A stretch of 64,000 nucleotides of DNA from the NCBI RefSeq assembly GCF_000430505.1, contig NZ_AUMD01000019.1, positions 248,001 through 312,000 on the forward strand, read 5' to 3'. Each line of letters opens with the position of its first letter. Position 1 is the stretch's first letter. Position numbers and translations under genes: made by a program. This DNA is from Eisenibacter elegans DSM 3317. GTDB lineage: Bacteria > Bacteroidota > Bacteroidia > Cytophagales > Microscillaceae. Shown one piece after another: positions 34,988 to 45,014 of this stretch. The notes under the pieces are model-generated. The model saw nothing but the letters and a program-made list of their open reading frames with translations. It searched no databases and was not told the DNA's origin.

Positions 34988-35328
34988 TTGCTTTTAACAC
35001 TGACTTATCTCATCCCTGTTACCAGCCAAGCTTTTGAAACATAGCCTTATCTGAGCCTGCGCCAAACTGGGGCGACTTGTTTTTTGAGCAAGATGATAAC
35101 CTTATCACAATCACAGGTCGTTACAACCACGAAGATGGTTTGATAGTAGGCACTATTCACGGCAATGTAGTATCGAGTAGATGGATACAGAGCAGTAATG
35201 ACCGAAGTGGTTTGTTTGAATTTACCATCGCTACTGACGGCCAAAGTTTTCAGGGTAGCTGGTGTTATGGGACAGATGTCAACCGAAGAGATTGGTATAA
35301 TGGCTGGGACGCACGACGCGTGAAATAA
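34988..35328 (+). pseudogene. Remnant of a small secreted protein with a lipocalin-like domain
   Basis: The frame from 35038 to 35328 reads PNWGDLFFEQDDNLITITGR, then GLIVGTIHGNVV, LFEFTIATDGQSFQGSWCYG and WYNGWDARRV. This is the NWGELxLxQxGNxVTGTY ... FEFTxSxDGxSFxGxW ... GWDGxW pattern common in small secreted proteins. No ATG starts it; a stop sits at 35035. One base out of frame just upstream lies LLLTLTYLIPVTSQAFET (34988 on), which looks like a signal peptide, so a one-base frameshift probably broke the gene. Translation from TTG 35077 remains possible. Confidence 0.5.
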
Positions 35329-35399
35329 CTCACAGACTTGCACTGTTGGATGAGATTTGTAACCCTCTTCCTTGAGGGCTTATCTTAATAGAGGTTTGG

Positions 35400-35427
35400 G
35401 CATACCCCCTCATATTGGGGGGTATGC
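35400..35427 (+). terminator. Hairpin after the lipocalin-like remnant
   Basis: GCATACCCCC (35400-35409) and GGGGGTATGC (35418-35427) form a perfect 10-bp stem, followed by TTCTGCTT rather than a clean T-run. Confidence 0.45.
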
Positions 35428-35530
35428 TTCTGCTTGCAGCTTTGGTCTATCACATAAGTATGGGAAGGCTATCGCCACGCTTACGCTCGCATATTTCAAT
35501 CTCCCATCGTAAACGATACCTCCATCAAAC

Positions 35531-35556
35531 AACCACCTCGAAAACTCAAGGTGGTT
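35531..35556 (-). terminator. Hairpin past the enolase stop
   Basis: AACCACCT (35531-35538) and AGGTGGTT (35549-35556) pair 15 bp beyond the eno stop; T-rich tails are weak on both strands. Confidence 0.5.
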
Positions 35557-35570
35557 TGCTTTAAAAAAAA

Positions 35571-36866
<1,296 letters not shown>

Positions 36867-37068
36867 TTAAGAAAAATGTTGAGGCCACAGCCAAACTTGG
36901 CGCTGCCAATGAGGCTGTAAATTTAATAGATATTTTTGGAGATGTTGGAGAAAAGCAGTTTTTGTGTTATGTTTAGCCCTGCCGAGCTTTTTTGGGATGA
37001 TTTTTGGCAGTATCGAATAACAAGCCATATCACCGACTTTTGTTTTTAATACACACTACACTGAACCT

Positions 37069-37695
37069 ATGAGTAGAAGAGGAAGTCTTGCACAAAGGCA
37101 GGCGCGTAAGCGATTGTATAAAGAGATGTCCATGGCCAGTATGGTAGCCCTTGGACTTTCGATGGTCTTATTCATTTACTATTTTGTGATTGATGACCCG
37201 CTGTTGTACCAAGAGAAAATGTCAGTAGCCACATTGAACAGCGATACTGCTTATGTAACCCAAGTGATTAAACTTCCTAACAATGTACGCGCTTATAAAG
37301 CCAAATTACAGGTACAAATGCCCCGCTCATCTATCAACTGGATGGGCATTGAGCTTACCATCACTGATGCAGAAGGCGAAGTAGAGTTTACCAAAGCATT
37401 GGGGGAATTGTATTATGAGTTTGGCAGCGACTCGGACGGTGCTTGGACAGAAGCCAACGAGGATCTTACCAAGTTTTTCAAGATGCCAGTATCCGAAGAG
37501 GATCGAGAAATCCGGGTAGAAATTTATGCTGACAAACAGCCTGAGCTGGAAACCCTCCAAGACCTGACCGAAGCCACACTCGAAATCCGTGATGGCACCT
37601 ATGCTATGTTGGGTTATCGGTTTTTGTGGCTGTTTTTTGCATTATGGATTCCGCTTATCGTTTTTGCTTTGATGGCGGATAACGTCAAATACTGA
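37069..37695 (+). CDS. Membrane protein of unknown function, first gene of the DUF350 cluster
   Basis: A 208-residue protein with a basic N-terminus (MSRRGSLAQRQARKRLYKEM), a transmembrane helix at about 22-41, a beta-rich domain of about 135 residues between membranes (VIKLPNNVRAYKAKLQVQMP, SINWMGIELTITDAEGEVEF), and a second helix at about 183-204 (FLWLFFALWIPLIVFALMAD). With two helices the middle domain should face the periplasm. I do not recognise a family. The next genes follow at 28, 60 and -1 bp, so this is the head of a four-gene operon with DUF350 and a spermidine synthase homologue. Confidence 0.7.
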   Translation: MSRRGSLAQRQARKRLYKEMSMASMVALGLSMVLFIYYFVIDDPLLYQEKMSVATLNSDTAYVTQVIKLPNNVRAYKAKLQVQMPRSSINWMGIELTITDAEGEVEFTKALGELYYEFGSDSDGAWTEANEDLTKFFKMPVSEEDREIRVEIYADKQPELETLQDLTEATLEIRDGTYAMLGYRFLWLFFALWIPLIVFALMADNVKY

Positions 37696-37723
37696 TTATC
37701 AACACCTGAAAATACCTCCTATT

Positions 37724-38023
37724 ATGAATGATTCTGATGTCTGGTTTCCAAGAGCCGTTGTACTGAGTCTGCTCGTCTTGATGTTTTATGTATCTATCGC
37801 CTCTGCCCGCTATGGCTGGGGCTTGGCTACCGCAGGGCTTAGCCATTATTATACCAAGGGCGAAGGTAAGCGCGATACCACCGCCAATGCACGTGAATAC
37901 CGCCGGACAGGAGGCGGCTTGGTCTACATCGGTAGCCGTAGTCGTGAAACTGGTACTTTCAGAGGGCGCACAGGCAGCAGTAGCCGCAGCTTCAGAGGAG
38001 GTTCTAGCCGTGGCGGCAAGTAA
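37724..38023 (+). CDS. Small membrane protein with Ser/Gly/Arg-rich tail
   Basis: A 99-residue protein: one transmembrane helix (about 9-28, AVVLSLLVLMFYVSIASARY), then a soluble part ending in a low-complexity tail (GRTGSSSRSFRGGSSRGGK, about 80-99). The tail resembles nucleic-acid- or phosphate-binding RGG/RS tails, but no function is claimed. An out-of-phase frame at 37788 is a shadow. Its place between the 208-residue protein and DUF350 makes it part of the same unit. Confidence 0.65.
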   Translation: MNDSDVWFPRAVVLSLLVLMFYVSIASARYGWGLATAGLSHYYTKGEGKRDTTANAREYRRTGGGLVYIGSRSRETGTFRGRTGSSSRSFRGGSSRGGK

Positions 38024-38083
38024 CCCTTCGCCTATACCCCACAACACACCTCGTAATATTGTACCCAATAACCTCAAAACGAT

Positions 38084-38323
38084 ATGAAATACTACTTTTT
38101 CCTCTCCAATGTACCCCTACAACAAGGCATCATAGAATCCTTGATTTATACAGGCATCGGGTTAATTTTGATGATTTTGTCTTTCAAAGTCATAGACCTA
38201 CTCACCCCGGGTAGCCTACGCCAACAAATTGCCAAAGAAGGTAATGTAGCCTTGGCCATTATGGTAGGCAGCTTTGTGCTGGCCATTGCCCTCATCATCT
38301 CAAGAGTGATTGGAGGGAATTAA
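38084..38323 (+). CDS. DUF350 small membrane protein
   Basis: A 79-residue protein with two transmembrane helices (about 19-37 GIGLILMILSFKVIDLLTPG and 52-74 NVALAIMVGSFVLAIALIIS). The KVIDLLTPGSLRQQIAKEGNVALAI segment is the DUF350/YjfL signature. DUF350 genes are widely linked to spermidine-synthase and glutathionylspermidine-type genes and to PspA-like stress proteins; the biochemical role is unknown. Its stop overlaps the start of the next gene by one base (TAATG), showing translational coupling. Confidence 0.85.
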   Translation: MKYYFFLSNVPLQQGIIESLIYTGIGLILMILSFKVIDLLTPGSLRQQIAKEGNVALAIMVGSFVLAIALIISRVIGGN

Positions 38324-39903
38324 TGAGTATAAAGCCTGAAACCGATGCGCGGCAATCCTTGCCGCCGCAAGCGGTTCCGGTACTGTTGGTATCGGTATTT
38401 CTGATTGCGATTTGCGGCATCCTCTATGAGTTGCTCATCAGCAGTATGTCGGTTTATTTTTTGGGTAGCAGTATTTTGCACTTCTCCTTGACCATAGGGC
38501 TGTTTTTGTCCTTTATGGGCTTTGGCGCTTTCTTGTCCAAATACTGCTCAGACGAAAAGCTGCTCACCCTATTTATCCATACGGAGCTATACCTAGGTGC
38601 TATCGGAGGAGCCAGTGGCATCATCTTGTATAGTGCTTATGCTTTTGATGTGCCTTATTATCTGGTGGCTTTCTTGTTGACGGGCTGCATTGGTAGCTTG
38701 GTAGGCATCGAAATCCCCCTACTGACTCGGCTTATCCGCTTGCGTTTTCCGCTCAAAGATACGCTGGCTCAGGTTTTGTCTTTTGACTATATCGGGGCGT
38801 TGGTGGCCTCTGTGATTTTCCCCTTAGTACTACTGCCCCATTTGGGGCTGATGCGTACGGCCTTTTTGGTAGGGTTGATGAACATCGCCATAGGAGCCTT
38901 CAATATTTGGGTTTTCAGGGCGTTGCTCCCCCAAATCAACCGGCTGTGGCTAAGTGTGGCTGTGGTGGGAGTGGTATATACTTTTGCCTTCTGGCAATCT
39001 CCCTTGGTCAATCGCTTTTTTGAGCAGATGCTTTACCAAGATGAGGTATACTATGCCGAACGCAGTGCCTACCAAAACTTAGTCATCACCCGCTGGAAGG
39101 ACGATTTACGCCTCTTTATTGATGGGAATCTGCAGTTTTCTTCCGTCGACGAATACCGCTACCACGAGCCGCTCGTACACCTGCCGATGTTGGCCGTACC
39201 CCGCCCAGAGCGTGTATTGCTGCTTGGCGCTGGCGATGGTTTGGCAGCCCGCGAGGTACTCAGATACCCTGAAGTAACGGAGATAGTGGTGGTAGACCTT
39301 GACCCGGCGATGACCAAGTTGGGACAAACACACCCCTTCTTGCGCCAGCTCAGTGCTGATGCACTCAACAACAAGAAGGTCAAAATTGTCAATGAGGATG
39401 CTTATAAGTATATCGAAAATGGCACAAGCCGCTTCGATGTTATCATCATTGACCTGCCCGACCCCAATGATGTCTCGATAGGCAAGCTTTACACCGAAGA
39501 GTTTTATCGCTTGGTACAAAAGCGCCTCGCGGCTCAGGGTGCTGTGGTCAGTCAATCGACCTCGCCCTTTTTCGCCCCGCGCTCGTTTTGGTGTATTCAT
39601 CAAACCTTGGAGGCCGTATTTCCCACAGTATATGCCTACAACGCCAACGTACACTCTTTTGGGCAGTGGGGCTTCAATCTGGCTCTCAATTACCCTCAGG
39701 ATGCCGAAGCCGCTCCCTATGCCCAAACACTAAGCAAGCGTTTGGCAGCCCGCAAATACCCTCTGCGCTTTCTCAGCCCCGAGCTACTGCCTACGCTATT
39801 TGTGTTTGACCTCGATACCCAAGAAGTAAAAACACAAACCAACCGCCTCGACAACCAAATGTTGGTGCAATATTATGAGCGCGAATGGGAGCGCTACAAC
39901 TAG
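38323..39903 (+). CDS. Membrane-bound spermidine synthase homologue
   Basis: A 526-residue protein with about seven transmembrane helices (residues 20-230) joined to a soluble spermidine/spermine synthase-like Rossmann domain. The latter has VLLLGAGDGLAAREVLRYP, VVDLDPAMTKLG and the catalytic-site motif DVIIIDLPDPND, followed by LYTEEFYRLVQKRL. Soluble SpeE moves an aminopropyl group from decarboxylated SAM to putrescine; whether this membrane-fused type uses polyamines is not shown. It ends a four-gene unit and starts one base inside the DUF350 stop. Tandem hairpins follow at 39996. Confidence 0.85.
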   Translation: MSIKPETDARQSLPPQAVPVLLVSVFLIAICGILYELLISSMSVYFLGSSILHFSLTIGLFLSFMGFGAFLSKYCSDEKLLTLFIHTELYLGAIGGASGIILYSAYAFDVPYYLVAFLLTGCIGSLVGIEIPLLTRLIRLRFPLKDTLAQVLSFDYIGALVASVIFPLVLLPHLGLMRTAFLVGLMNIAIGAFNIWVFRALLPQINRLWLSVAVVGVVYTFAFWQSPLVNRFFEQMLYQDEVYYAERSAYQNLVITRWKDDLRLFIDGNLQFSSVDEYRYHEPLVHLPMLAVPRPERVLLLGAGDGLAAREVLRYPEVTEIVVVDLDPAMTKLGQTHPFLRQLSADALNNKKVKIVNEDAYKYIENGTSRFDVIIIDLPDPNDVSIGKLYTEEFYRLVQKRLAAQGAVVSQSTSPFFAPRSFWCIHQTLEAVFPTVYAYNANVHSFGQWGFNLALNYPQDAEAAPYAQTLSKRLAARKYPLRFLSPELLPTLFVFDLDTQEVKTQTNRLDNQMLVQYYEREWERYN

Positions 39904-39995
39904 ATTCTACTATGTATTCGTAGCCTCGAACACGCGGCTACTGCGCGAAGTTTTGATTAAGCCTTACAGCTTCTACAAAGACCGCAAAAAAGGTA

Positions 39996-40064
39996 GCTTC
40001 CTAGATCTTGATTGTCTAGGAAGCCATTCAAATGTTAGGGAGCATTCAAAAAAAGCTGCTCCCT
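39996..40064 (+). terminator. Two tandem hairpins between convergent genes
   Basis: GCTTCCTAGA / TCTAGGAAGC (39996-40024) and AGGGAGCA / TGCTCCCT (40037-40064) are both perfect stems, lying between the spermidine-synthase homologue and lysA, which converge. T-runs are weak; the pair probably ends both transcripts. Confidence 0.5.
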
Positions 40065-40086
40065 GAATTATTGGTTGGACAGTTCC

Positions 40087-41319
40087 CTACCACTCCATCG
40101 GTACTTGGTTGCGGGTGAGATCGTCGAGGGTTTCGCGCTTACGGATAAGATGCGCCTTGCCTTCGTGTATCAGCACTTCGGCAGGGCGGAAGCGGGAATT
40201 GTAGTTAGAGGCCATACTAAATGCATAGGCACCGGCATTGCGAAATACGAGGATATCCCCTTCGCGTACTTCGGCCAGCTTGCGGTCGATACCAAAAGTA
40301 TCTGTCTCGCAAATATATCCCACGACGGTATAGATACGTGGTGCGCCACTAGGGTTGCTGACGTTTTCGATATGGTGGTAAGCATCATAAAACATCGGGC
40401 GGATGAGGTGGTTCATCCCTGAGTCTACTCCTACAAAGGCCGTAGCCGGCGTTTGTTTGATGACATTGGCTTTGACGAAGAAAAAGCCCGCCTCGCTGAC
40501 CAAGTACTTGCCCGGCTCAAACCATACCTCGGGGCGGCTTCCATAACGTTGGCAAAAGGCCTCATAAGCCGTAGTCAGCTGGCGGCCTAGGTCTGCAATA
40601 TCAGTGATAGGGTCGCCCTCACGATAGGCTACTTTGAACCCGCTGCCGAAGTCGATAAACTCCAGATTGGGGAACTGCTCGGCCACTTCAAAGAGGATGT
40701 TGGCTCCTCGCAAAAACACCTCTGCTTCGAGAATATCAGAGCCGGTGTGCATATGGATGCCCGTAACACGAATGTTGTTGGTCTGAATGACGCGGTGTAC
40801 GTGGCGCATCTGCAAAATCGAGATACCAAACTTGGAGTCGATATGCCCCACTTGGATTTTGGCATTGCCCCCGGCAACAATATGAGGGTTGATGCGGATA
40901 CAGCAAGGTACACTATCTCCGTAAGTATGGCCAAACTGTTCGAGGATAGAAATATTGTCAATATTGATTACCAAGCCTAAGGACACCGCCTCTTGAATTT
41001 CTTCAAAAGACACGCAGTTGGGGGTAAACAAAATATCCTTGGCTTCAAAGCCTGCAAGCATCCCTAGTCGTGCTTCTTGGATAGACACTACATCCAGACC
41101 GACCCCTTGGCGCTGCAAAAATTGCAAGACCGCTATGTTGGTCAAAGCCTTGGCTGCATACTTGATTCGGTATGGTAGAGCGTTGAATGATTTTTGTAAT
41201 ATTTCAAGTTTTTCTTTGATTTTACCAGTATCATAAACATAGAGCGGTGTGCCAAATTCTTCACAAATCTTGAGGACATCCAGCCCTTGTATTTGGTATT
41301 GTTGTTCATTGAGTAGCAT
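40087..41319 (-). CDS. lysA: Diaminopimelate decarboxylase
   Basis: A 410-residue PLP enzyme of fold type III that makes L-lysine from meso-diaminopimelate. The PLP lysine is K57 (IKYAAKALTN); HTGSDI, the glycine-rich GSGFKV loop, WFEPGKYLV and VGYICETDTFG (substrate and active-site motifs) follow in order. Family length is normal. It is monocistronic and not clustered with other lysine genes. A TAATTTTA sequence about 35 bp upstream (one mismatch to the -7 box) may be its promoter. Confidence 0.95.
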   Translation of the reverse strand: MLLNEQQYQIQGLDVLKICEEFGTPLYVYDTGKIKEKLEILQKSFNALPYRIKYAAKALTNIAVLQFLQRQGVGLDVVSIQEARLGMLAGFEAKDILFTPNCVSFEEIQEAVSLGLVINIDNISILEQFGHTYGDSVPCCIRINPHIVAGGNAKIQVGHIDSKFGISILQMRHVHRVIQTNNIRVTGIHMHTGSDILEAEVFLRGANILFEVAEQFPNLEFIDFGSGFKVAYREGDPITDIADLGRQLTTAYEAFCQRYGSRPEVWFEPGKYLVSEAGFFFVKANVIKQTPATAFVGVDSGMNHLIRPMFYDAYHHIENVSNPSGAPRIYTVVGYICETDTFGIDRKLAEVREGDILVFRNAGAYAFSMASNYNSRFRPAEVLIHEGKAHLIRKRETLDDLTRNQVPMEW

Positions 41320-41564
41320 ATTTTTGCGTTTTAAGGGTTAAAATTAAGCGCTCTAATCGGATTTAGCACGTTTTTTTTAGGATTTATTTTCGTTTTTAGG
41401 AAATTAGTACTATTTTTAGAAAAAAAACAAAGCCAAAATTCCTAGCCTGCCGCAATTTTACCAAACAGTATAGCCGCTTTTGGAGCGTATTAGCTGTTAG
41501 TTGTTGAAGGCGTATTTGGTTCCAAAATTATTCATTATCAATAAAACTATCAAAACAAAATACT

Positions 41565-42305
41565 ATGATTAAGGTAATACCCTCTATATTTCTACGCGAA
41601 GGCAAGGTCGTCCGTACCAAGGGGAGCGATATCAATGAATTTGTAACCTATGAACGCGACCCTATCGACTTGTCGATGGAGTTTGCCGACAATGGCTTCA
41701 GCCGCCTACACGTCGTAGACCTTGATGGGGCATCGAGACGCAAAATCGTTCATCATGAGGTGCTAGAGCTCATCGTAAAGTACAGTAAGCTAGAAGTCAA
41801 CTTTAGCGGCGGCATCACCACTGATGCGGGCGTGCGTACGGCTTTTGAATGTGGGGCGCATTCGGTAACAGTCGCCACAGCCGCCATTACTGACCCCGAC
41901 CGCTTCTACTCTTGGTTTATCACCTATGGAGGCCCCGAAAAAATCATCCTCGCTGCCGACTCACTCGACGGCCAAGTATTGTACAAAGGCTGGAAAGGCG
42001 ACTCTGGGATAGACCTCAAGGCGCACGTCAAGCATTTCTATGAGCGCGGTATCTACTATGTAAAAGCGACCGAAATAGGCCGTAACGGCACGCTTGAAGG
42101 GCCTGCTTTTGAGCTATACCAAGACCTGCGTCAGACATTTCCTGACCTGAAAATCATTGCCAGCGGCGGGGTACGCTCTCTCGAAGATGTGGAGCAACTG
42201 GATGCGCTTGGCGTACACAGTGTGATTTTGGGCAAATCTCTCTATGACGGCATCATCAGCTACAGCCAACTACAAAAGTACAACGAAACCAGCCCGGCGG
42301 TATAA
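41565..42305 (+). CDS. HisA/HisF-like TIM-barrel protein lacking the first catalytic aspartate
   Basis: A 246-residue (beta/alpha)8 barrel. HisA features are clear: the start MIKVIPSIFLREGKVVR, HVVDLDGA, NFSGGITTDAGVRTAFECGA and IIASGGVRSLEDVEQL (phosphate loops), and DSLDGQVLYKGWKG for the second acidic residue. In HisA and HisF the first strand reads IPAxDLxxG with a catalytic Asp; here that position is F9 (IPSIFL). So normal Amadori isomerisation is unlikely unless another residue substitutes. The gene is not in a his operon. It is either the sole, divergent HisA of this organism or a paralogue with another substrate. Confidence 0.75.
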   Translation: MIKVIPSIFLREGKVVRTKGSDINEFVTYERDPIDLSMEFADNGFSRLHVVDLDGASRRKIVHHEVLELIVKYSKLEVNFSGGITTDAGVRTAFECGAHSVTVATAAITDPDRFYSWFITYGGPEKIILAADSLDGQVLYKGWKGDSGIDLKAHVKHFYERGIYYVKATEIGRNGTLEGPAFELYQDLRQTFPDLKIIASGGVRSLEDVEQLDALGVHSVILGKSLYDGIISYSQLQKYNETSPAV

Positions 42306-42371
42306 GTCTTGTCACTTACAGCCCTCAACCAGCTGTATATTCCTTCTTACATTATGCTAGGTGGCCTTACA

Positions 42372-42482
42372 GGTTTTTTATACCCAATCAAAATTGGTTT
42401 GGGTAAATGTATGCACTGAAAACCCTTGATAATCAAGAAAATCAAAACCTAGTGAGTCCTCAAGTTCAGTGAATCTTGGTAT
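42372..42482. repeat. Family A-related repeat upstream of the AEC gene
   Basis: TATACCCAATCAAAATTGG resembles the core of copies 2 and 4. AATCAAGAAAATCAAAACC ... GTGAATCTTGGTATA is the inverse of the left half of copy 2. The right end (CTTGGTATATTTTATT) runs into the ATG at 42491, just as copy 3 runs into the ftsL promoter. Confidence 0.5.
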
Positions 42483-42490
42483 ATTTTATT

Positions 42491-43402
42491 ATGGACAAAC
42501 TATTGTTGTTGGTGCTCTGCTTTGGTGCCGGAGTGGTGCTGGGGCGTGTACCTGCTTTTCCGACAGACGCACACAAAGGCATCAATGCCTTTATTTTTTG
42601 GGTATCGCTACCGGCGGTGTCCCTGCTATATATTCCACAGCTCTCGCTCAACTGGGCAATGTTGGCTCCGGCCCTGATGGCTTGGCTGGTACTCCTAGGC
42701 GCTTGGGCTTTCTTTGCCTTACTGGGGAGGCTGTTTGGCTGGGACAAGGCCAGTATCGGCTGTTTGGTGCTTTGTGCGGGACTAAGCAACACTTCTTTTA
42801 TTGGTTTCCCATACCTTAGTTACCTCTATGCCGACCCTGCCGCGCTGCGTTATGCCGTGCTTTGCGACCAACCCGGGTCTTTTTTGGCGGTGTCATCTTT
42901 AGGTGTAGCCTTGGCCGTTAGTTATTCTTCGGGCGGAAGTGTCTCTTGGCGGCTGATTGGTCGGCGCTTATTGTCTTTTCCTCCTTTTGTGGCATTCTTG
43001 TTGGCCTTGTTGCTGATTCCACTGGGCGGTACTCCCCCCTTTGTACAGGCTACCCTCAAGCCACTGGCCGATACGCTCAGTCCCTTGGCACTCTTTTCGG
43101 TAGGCTTGCAAATCCGGTGGCAGCTAGCCGCAGGACTAGGCAACCGGCTTCTGTGGGGCTTGGCTTATAAACTACTCCTTGCACCACTACTGATTTTTGG
43201 CGTTTACGCCAAAGGGTTGGCTATCGGCGGGTTGGTGCTAGAAGTGAGCGTATTAGAAGCAGCGATGGCCCCTATGATTACAGCCGTGCTCCTAGCCGCC
43301 GAGTATCGCCTACAGCCCAGCCTTGCCCATATGATGGCAGGGGTGGGCATTCCCCTCTCCTTGCTGACAGTATACGGATGGTGGTGGTGGATGGGGGGGT
43401 GA
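42491..43402 (+). CDS. AEC (auxin efflux carrier-like) transporter
   Basis: A 303-residue integral membrane protein with about ten hydrophobic segments in two five-helix halves, as in the AEC/Mem_trans family. Conserved spots are KGINAFIFWVSLPAVSLLYI (helix 2), GLSNTSFIGFPYLSYLYADP (helix 4) and SPLALFSVGLQIRW (second half). Relatives export or exchange small organic acids such as malate; the substrate is not readable. ATG 42491 is chosen over the start five codons earlier because the upstream codons belong to a repeat. It is a single gene. Confidence 0.85.
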   Translation: MDKLLLLVLCFGAGVVLGRVPAFPTDAHKGINAFIFWVSLPAVSLLYIPQLSLNWAMLAPALMAWLVLLGAWAFFALLGRLFGWDKASIGCLVLCAGLSNTSFIGFPYLSYLYADPAALRYAVLCDQPGSFLAVSSLGVALAVSYSSGGSVSWRLIGRRLLSFPPFVAFLLALLLIPLGGTPPFVQATLKPLADTLSPLALFSVGLQIRWQLAAGLGNRLLWGLAYKLLLAPLLIFGVYAKGLAIGGLVLEVSVLEAAMAPMITAVLLAAEYRLQPSLAHMMAGVGIPLSLLTVYGWWWWMGG

Positions 43403-43593
43403 TGGGTAAACCAAAAGCAGCCTCATCTTCGGACTTTGTGCTGAATGAGTGTGCTTAGCTTGTGGTATTCCTAGGCTGAGGGATATAAGCCAAGGTAGCC
43501 CGCAGCGCAGCGAGGATTATCGGCGATAACCCACAATCAGAAGATGTGACAGGATTTGACAAAGGTGCTAAACTCAGCATTTGCGCTGTGAGT

Positions 43594-43658
43594 GTGAACT
43601 CCGGAGGATACCCAAGGGCTTTTTTGGATGTGTCTTTGGAGAGCTCTCCTGAGTTCAC
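43594..43658. repeat. 13-bp inverted repeat between AEC and fbp genes
   Basis: GTGAACTCCGGAG (43594-43606) and CTCCTGAGTTCAC (43646-43658) pair with one mismatch around a 39-nt loop, 27 bp past the fbp stop (fbp is read leftwards). It may be a terminator-like structure or a repeat relic; the rest of the 282-bp gap is featureless. Confidence 0.4.
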
Positions 43659-43684
43659 AGGGTGTTAGCTAACGTATACAGGGG

Positions 43685-44698
43685 CTACTGTGTTACCACT
43701 GTTTGGAGTGCTTCGAGGCGCTCGACCATCGCCTTGGAGCCAATCACCAGCGGGGCGCGTTGGTGTAGGGTGGTCGGGGCGATGTCGAGGATGCGCTGTT
43801 GGCCGTCGGTGGCCTTGCCTCCGGCCTGCTCTACGATAAAGGCCAAGGCGTTGCACTCATACAACAGGCGCAGCTTGCCTTGGGGCGCACTTTGGGTAGG
43901 CGGATAGAGGTAGATGCCCCCTTTGAGGAGGTTGCGGTGAAAGTCCGCCACAAGCGAGCCGATATATCGGGCCGAAAACTGCTGCTCCCGGCATTCGGCC
44001 AAATATTGCTGATAGGGCTTCGGAAAGGTGTTCAGATTGCCTTCGTTGCAAGAGTAGATTTTGCCCTTTTCGGGGGTTTTGAGTTGTGGGTGAGAGAGGA
44101 AAAACTCCCCCAACGAGGGCTCATACGTAAAGCCATTCACGCCGTGTCCGGTAGTGTAGACCAACATCGTCGAAGAGCCATACAACACATAACCTGCCGC
44201 CACTTGTGCGTTACCGGGCTGCATTACATCATCCAAGGTTGGCGGTGTGCCAATAGGGCTTAGGCGGCGATAGATAGAAAAAATCGTCCCTACGGATACG
44301 TTTACGTCTATGTTCGACGAGCCGTCGAGCGGGTCTATTGCAATCACATAGCGGCCATCGTGGTAGCCCGTATCAATCAGTTCTTCGCGTTCCTCGCTGA
44401 TGATGGCGCAGACCTCCTTGCCATTTCTAAATGCCCTAATAAAGCGAATATCGGCAATCACATCGAGCTTTTGTTGGTCTTCGCCCTGTACGTTTTGTTG
44501 GCCGAAAGCACCGTTGATGCCAATCAGGCCGGCGTGGTTGATGTCACGGTTGATGATTTTGCCGGCCAGTGCGATATCGCGCAGCAGCTGCGACAGCTCC
44601 CCTGTGGCATAGGGGAAATCCTCTTGGCGTTGTTGGATAAATCGGTCGAGGGTGATGCCTACCGGGGCGGCGAGTTTGTCTTCTGTATGATGGTCCAT
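43685..44698 (-). CDS. fbp: Fructose-1,6-bisphosphatase class I
   Basis: A 337-residue enzyme hydrolysing fructose-1,6-bisphosphate to fructose-6-phosphate in gluconeogenesis. The metal site [29 protein letters not shown] and the acidic ISEEREE are intact, as is [25 protein letters not shown] at the substrate site, with C-terminal [15 protein letters not shown]. Length is standard for class I. ATG 44698 ([14 protein letters not shown]) is used; the in-frame ATG at 44743 adds unfamiliar residues. Single gene, convergent with AEC. Confidence 0.96.
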   Translation of the reverse strand: MDHHTEDKLAAPVGITLDRFIQQRQEDFPYATGELSQLLRDIALAGKIINRDINHAGLIGINGAFGQQNVQGEDQQKLDVIADIRFIRAFRNGKEVCAIISEEREELIDTGYHDGRYVIAIDPLDGSSNIDVNVSVGTIFSIYRRLSPIGTPPTLDDVMQPGNAQVAAGYVLYGSSTMLVYTTGHGVNGFTYEPSLGEFFLSHPQLKTPEKGKIYSCNEGNLNTFPKPYQQYLAECREQQFSARYIGSLVADFHRNLLKGGIYLYPPTQSAPQGKLRLLYECNALAFIVEQAGGKATDGQQRILDIAPTTLHQRAPLVIGSKAMVERLEALQTVVTQ

Positions 44699-44962
44699 AA
44701 TACATCTATTGAATGGTGAACAAAGGCTGACTGTCTGTTTCAAAGGTGCTTTTCATTTTTTCTTTGGGGGCTTTCGCCTGCATAGCTTCGCCCGCCGACT
44801 AGCGCCCTCAGAAATCCCCTCAGGGGTTTTGGCACTTCAAAACTGCACAAAATTCAGATTTTTTTGGCACAATTGCGATGCTTTGCGTCAAATTCCGTAA
44901 GTGTCTTGATACGCTACTGTGAAAAATCTGCTTTTCAAACAACGCCAAGGGGAGTTTTTCTG

Positions 44963-44970
44963 TATCTTTG
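44963..44970 (+). promoter_or_regulatory. -7 promoter box of the NACHT-LRR gene
   Basis: TATCTTTG is an exact TAnnTTTG match, giving a leader of about 38 nt before ATG 45015. No clear TTTG lies 19-20 bp further upstream, so promoter strength is uncertain. The remaining fbp-NACHT gap (44699-44962) has no other feature. Confidence 0.5.
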
Positions 44971-45014
44971 TCAACTAACAATTATCGGAAAGCCCTGCGC
45001 CAACCACTGCCATT

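Noticed and set aside
35047-35343. 98-codon minus-strand frame
   Set aside because: The opposite strand carries a recognisable lipocalin-like domain; this frame has none.
39106-39726. 206-codon minus-strand frame in the spermidine synthase homologue
   Set aside because: Antisense to the Rossmann domain with intact SAM-type motifs; not a gene.
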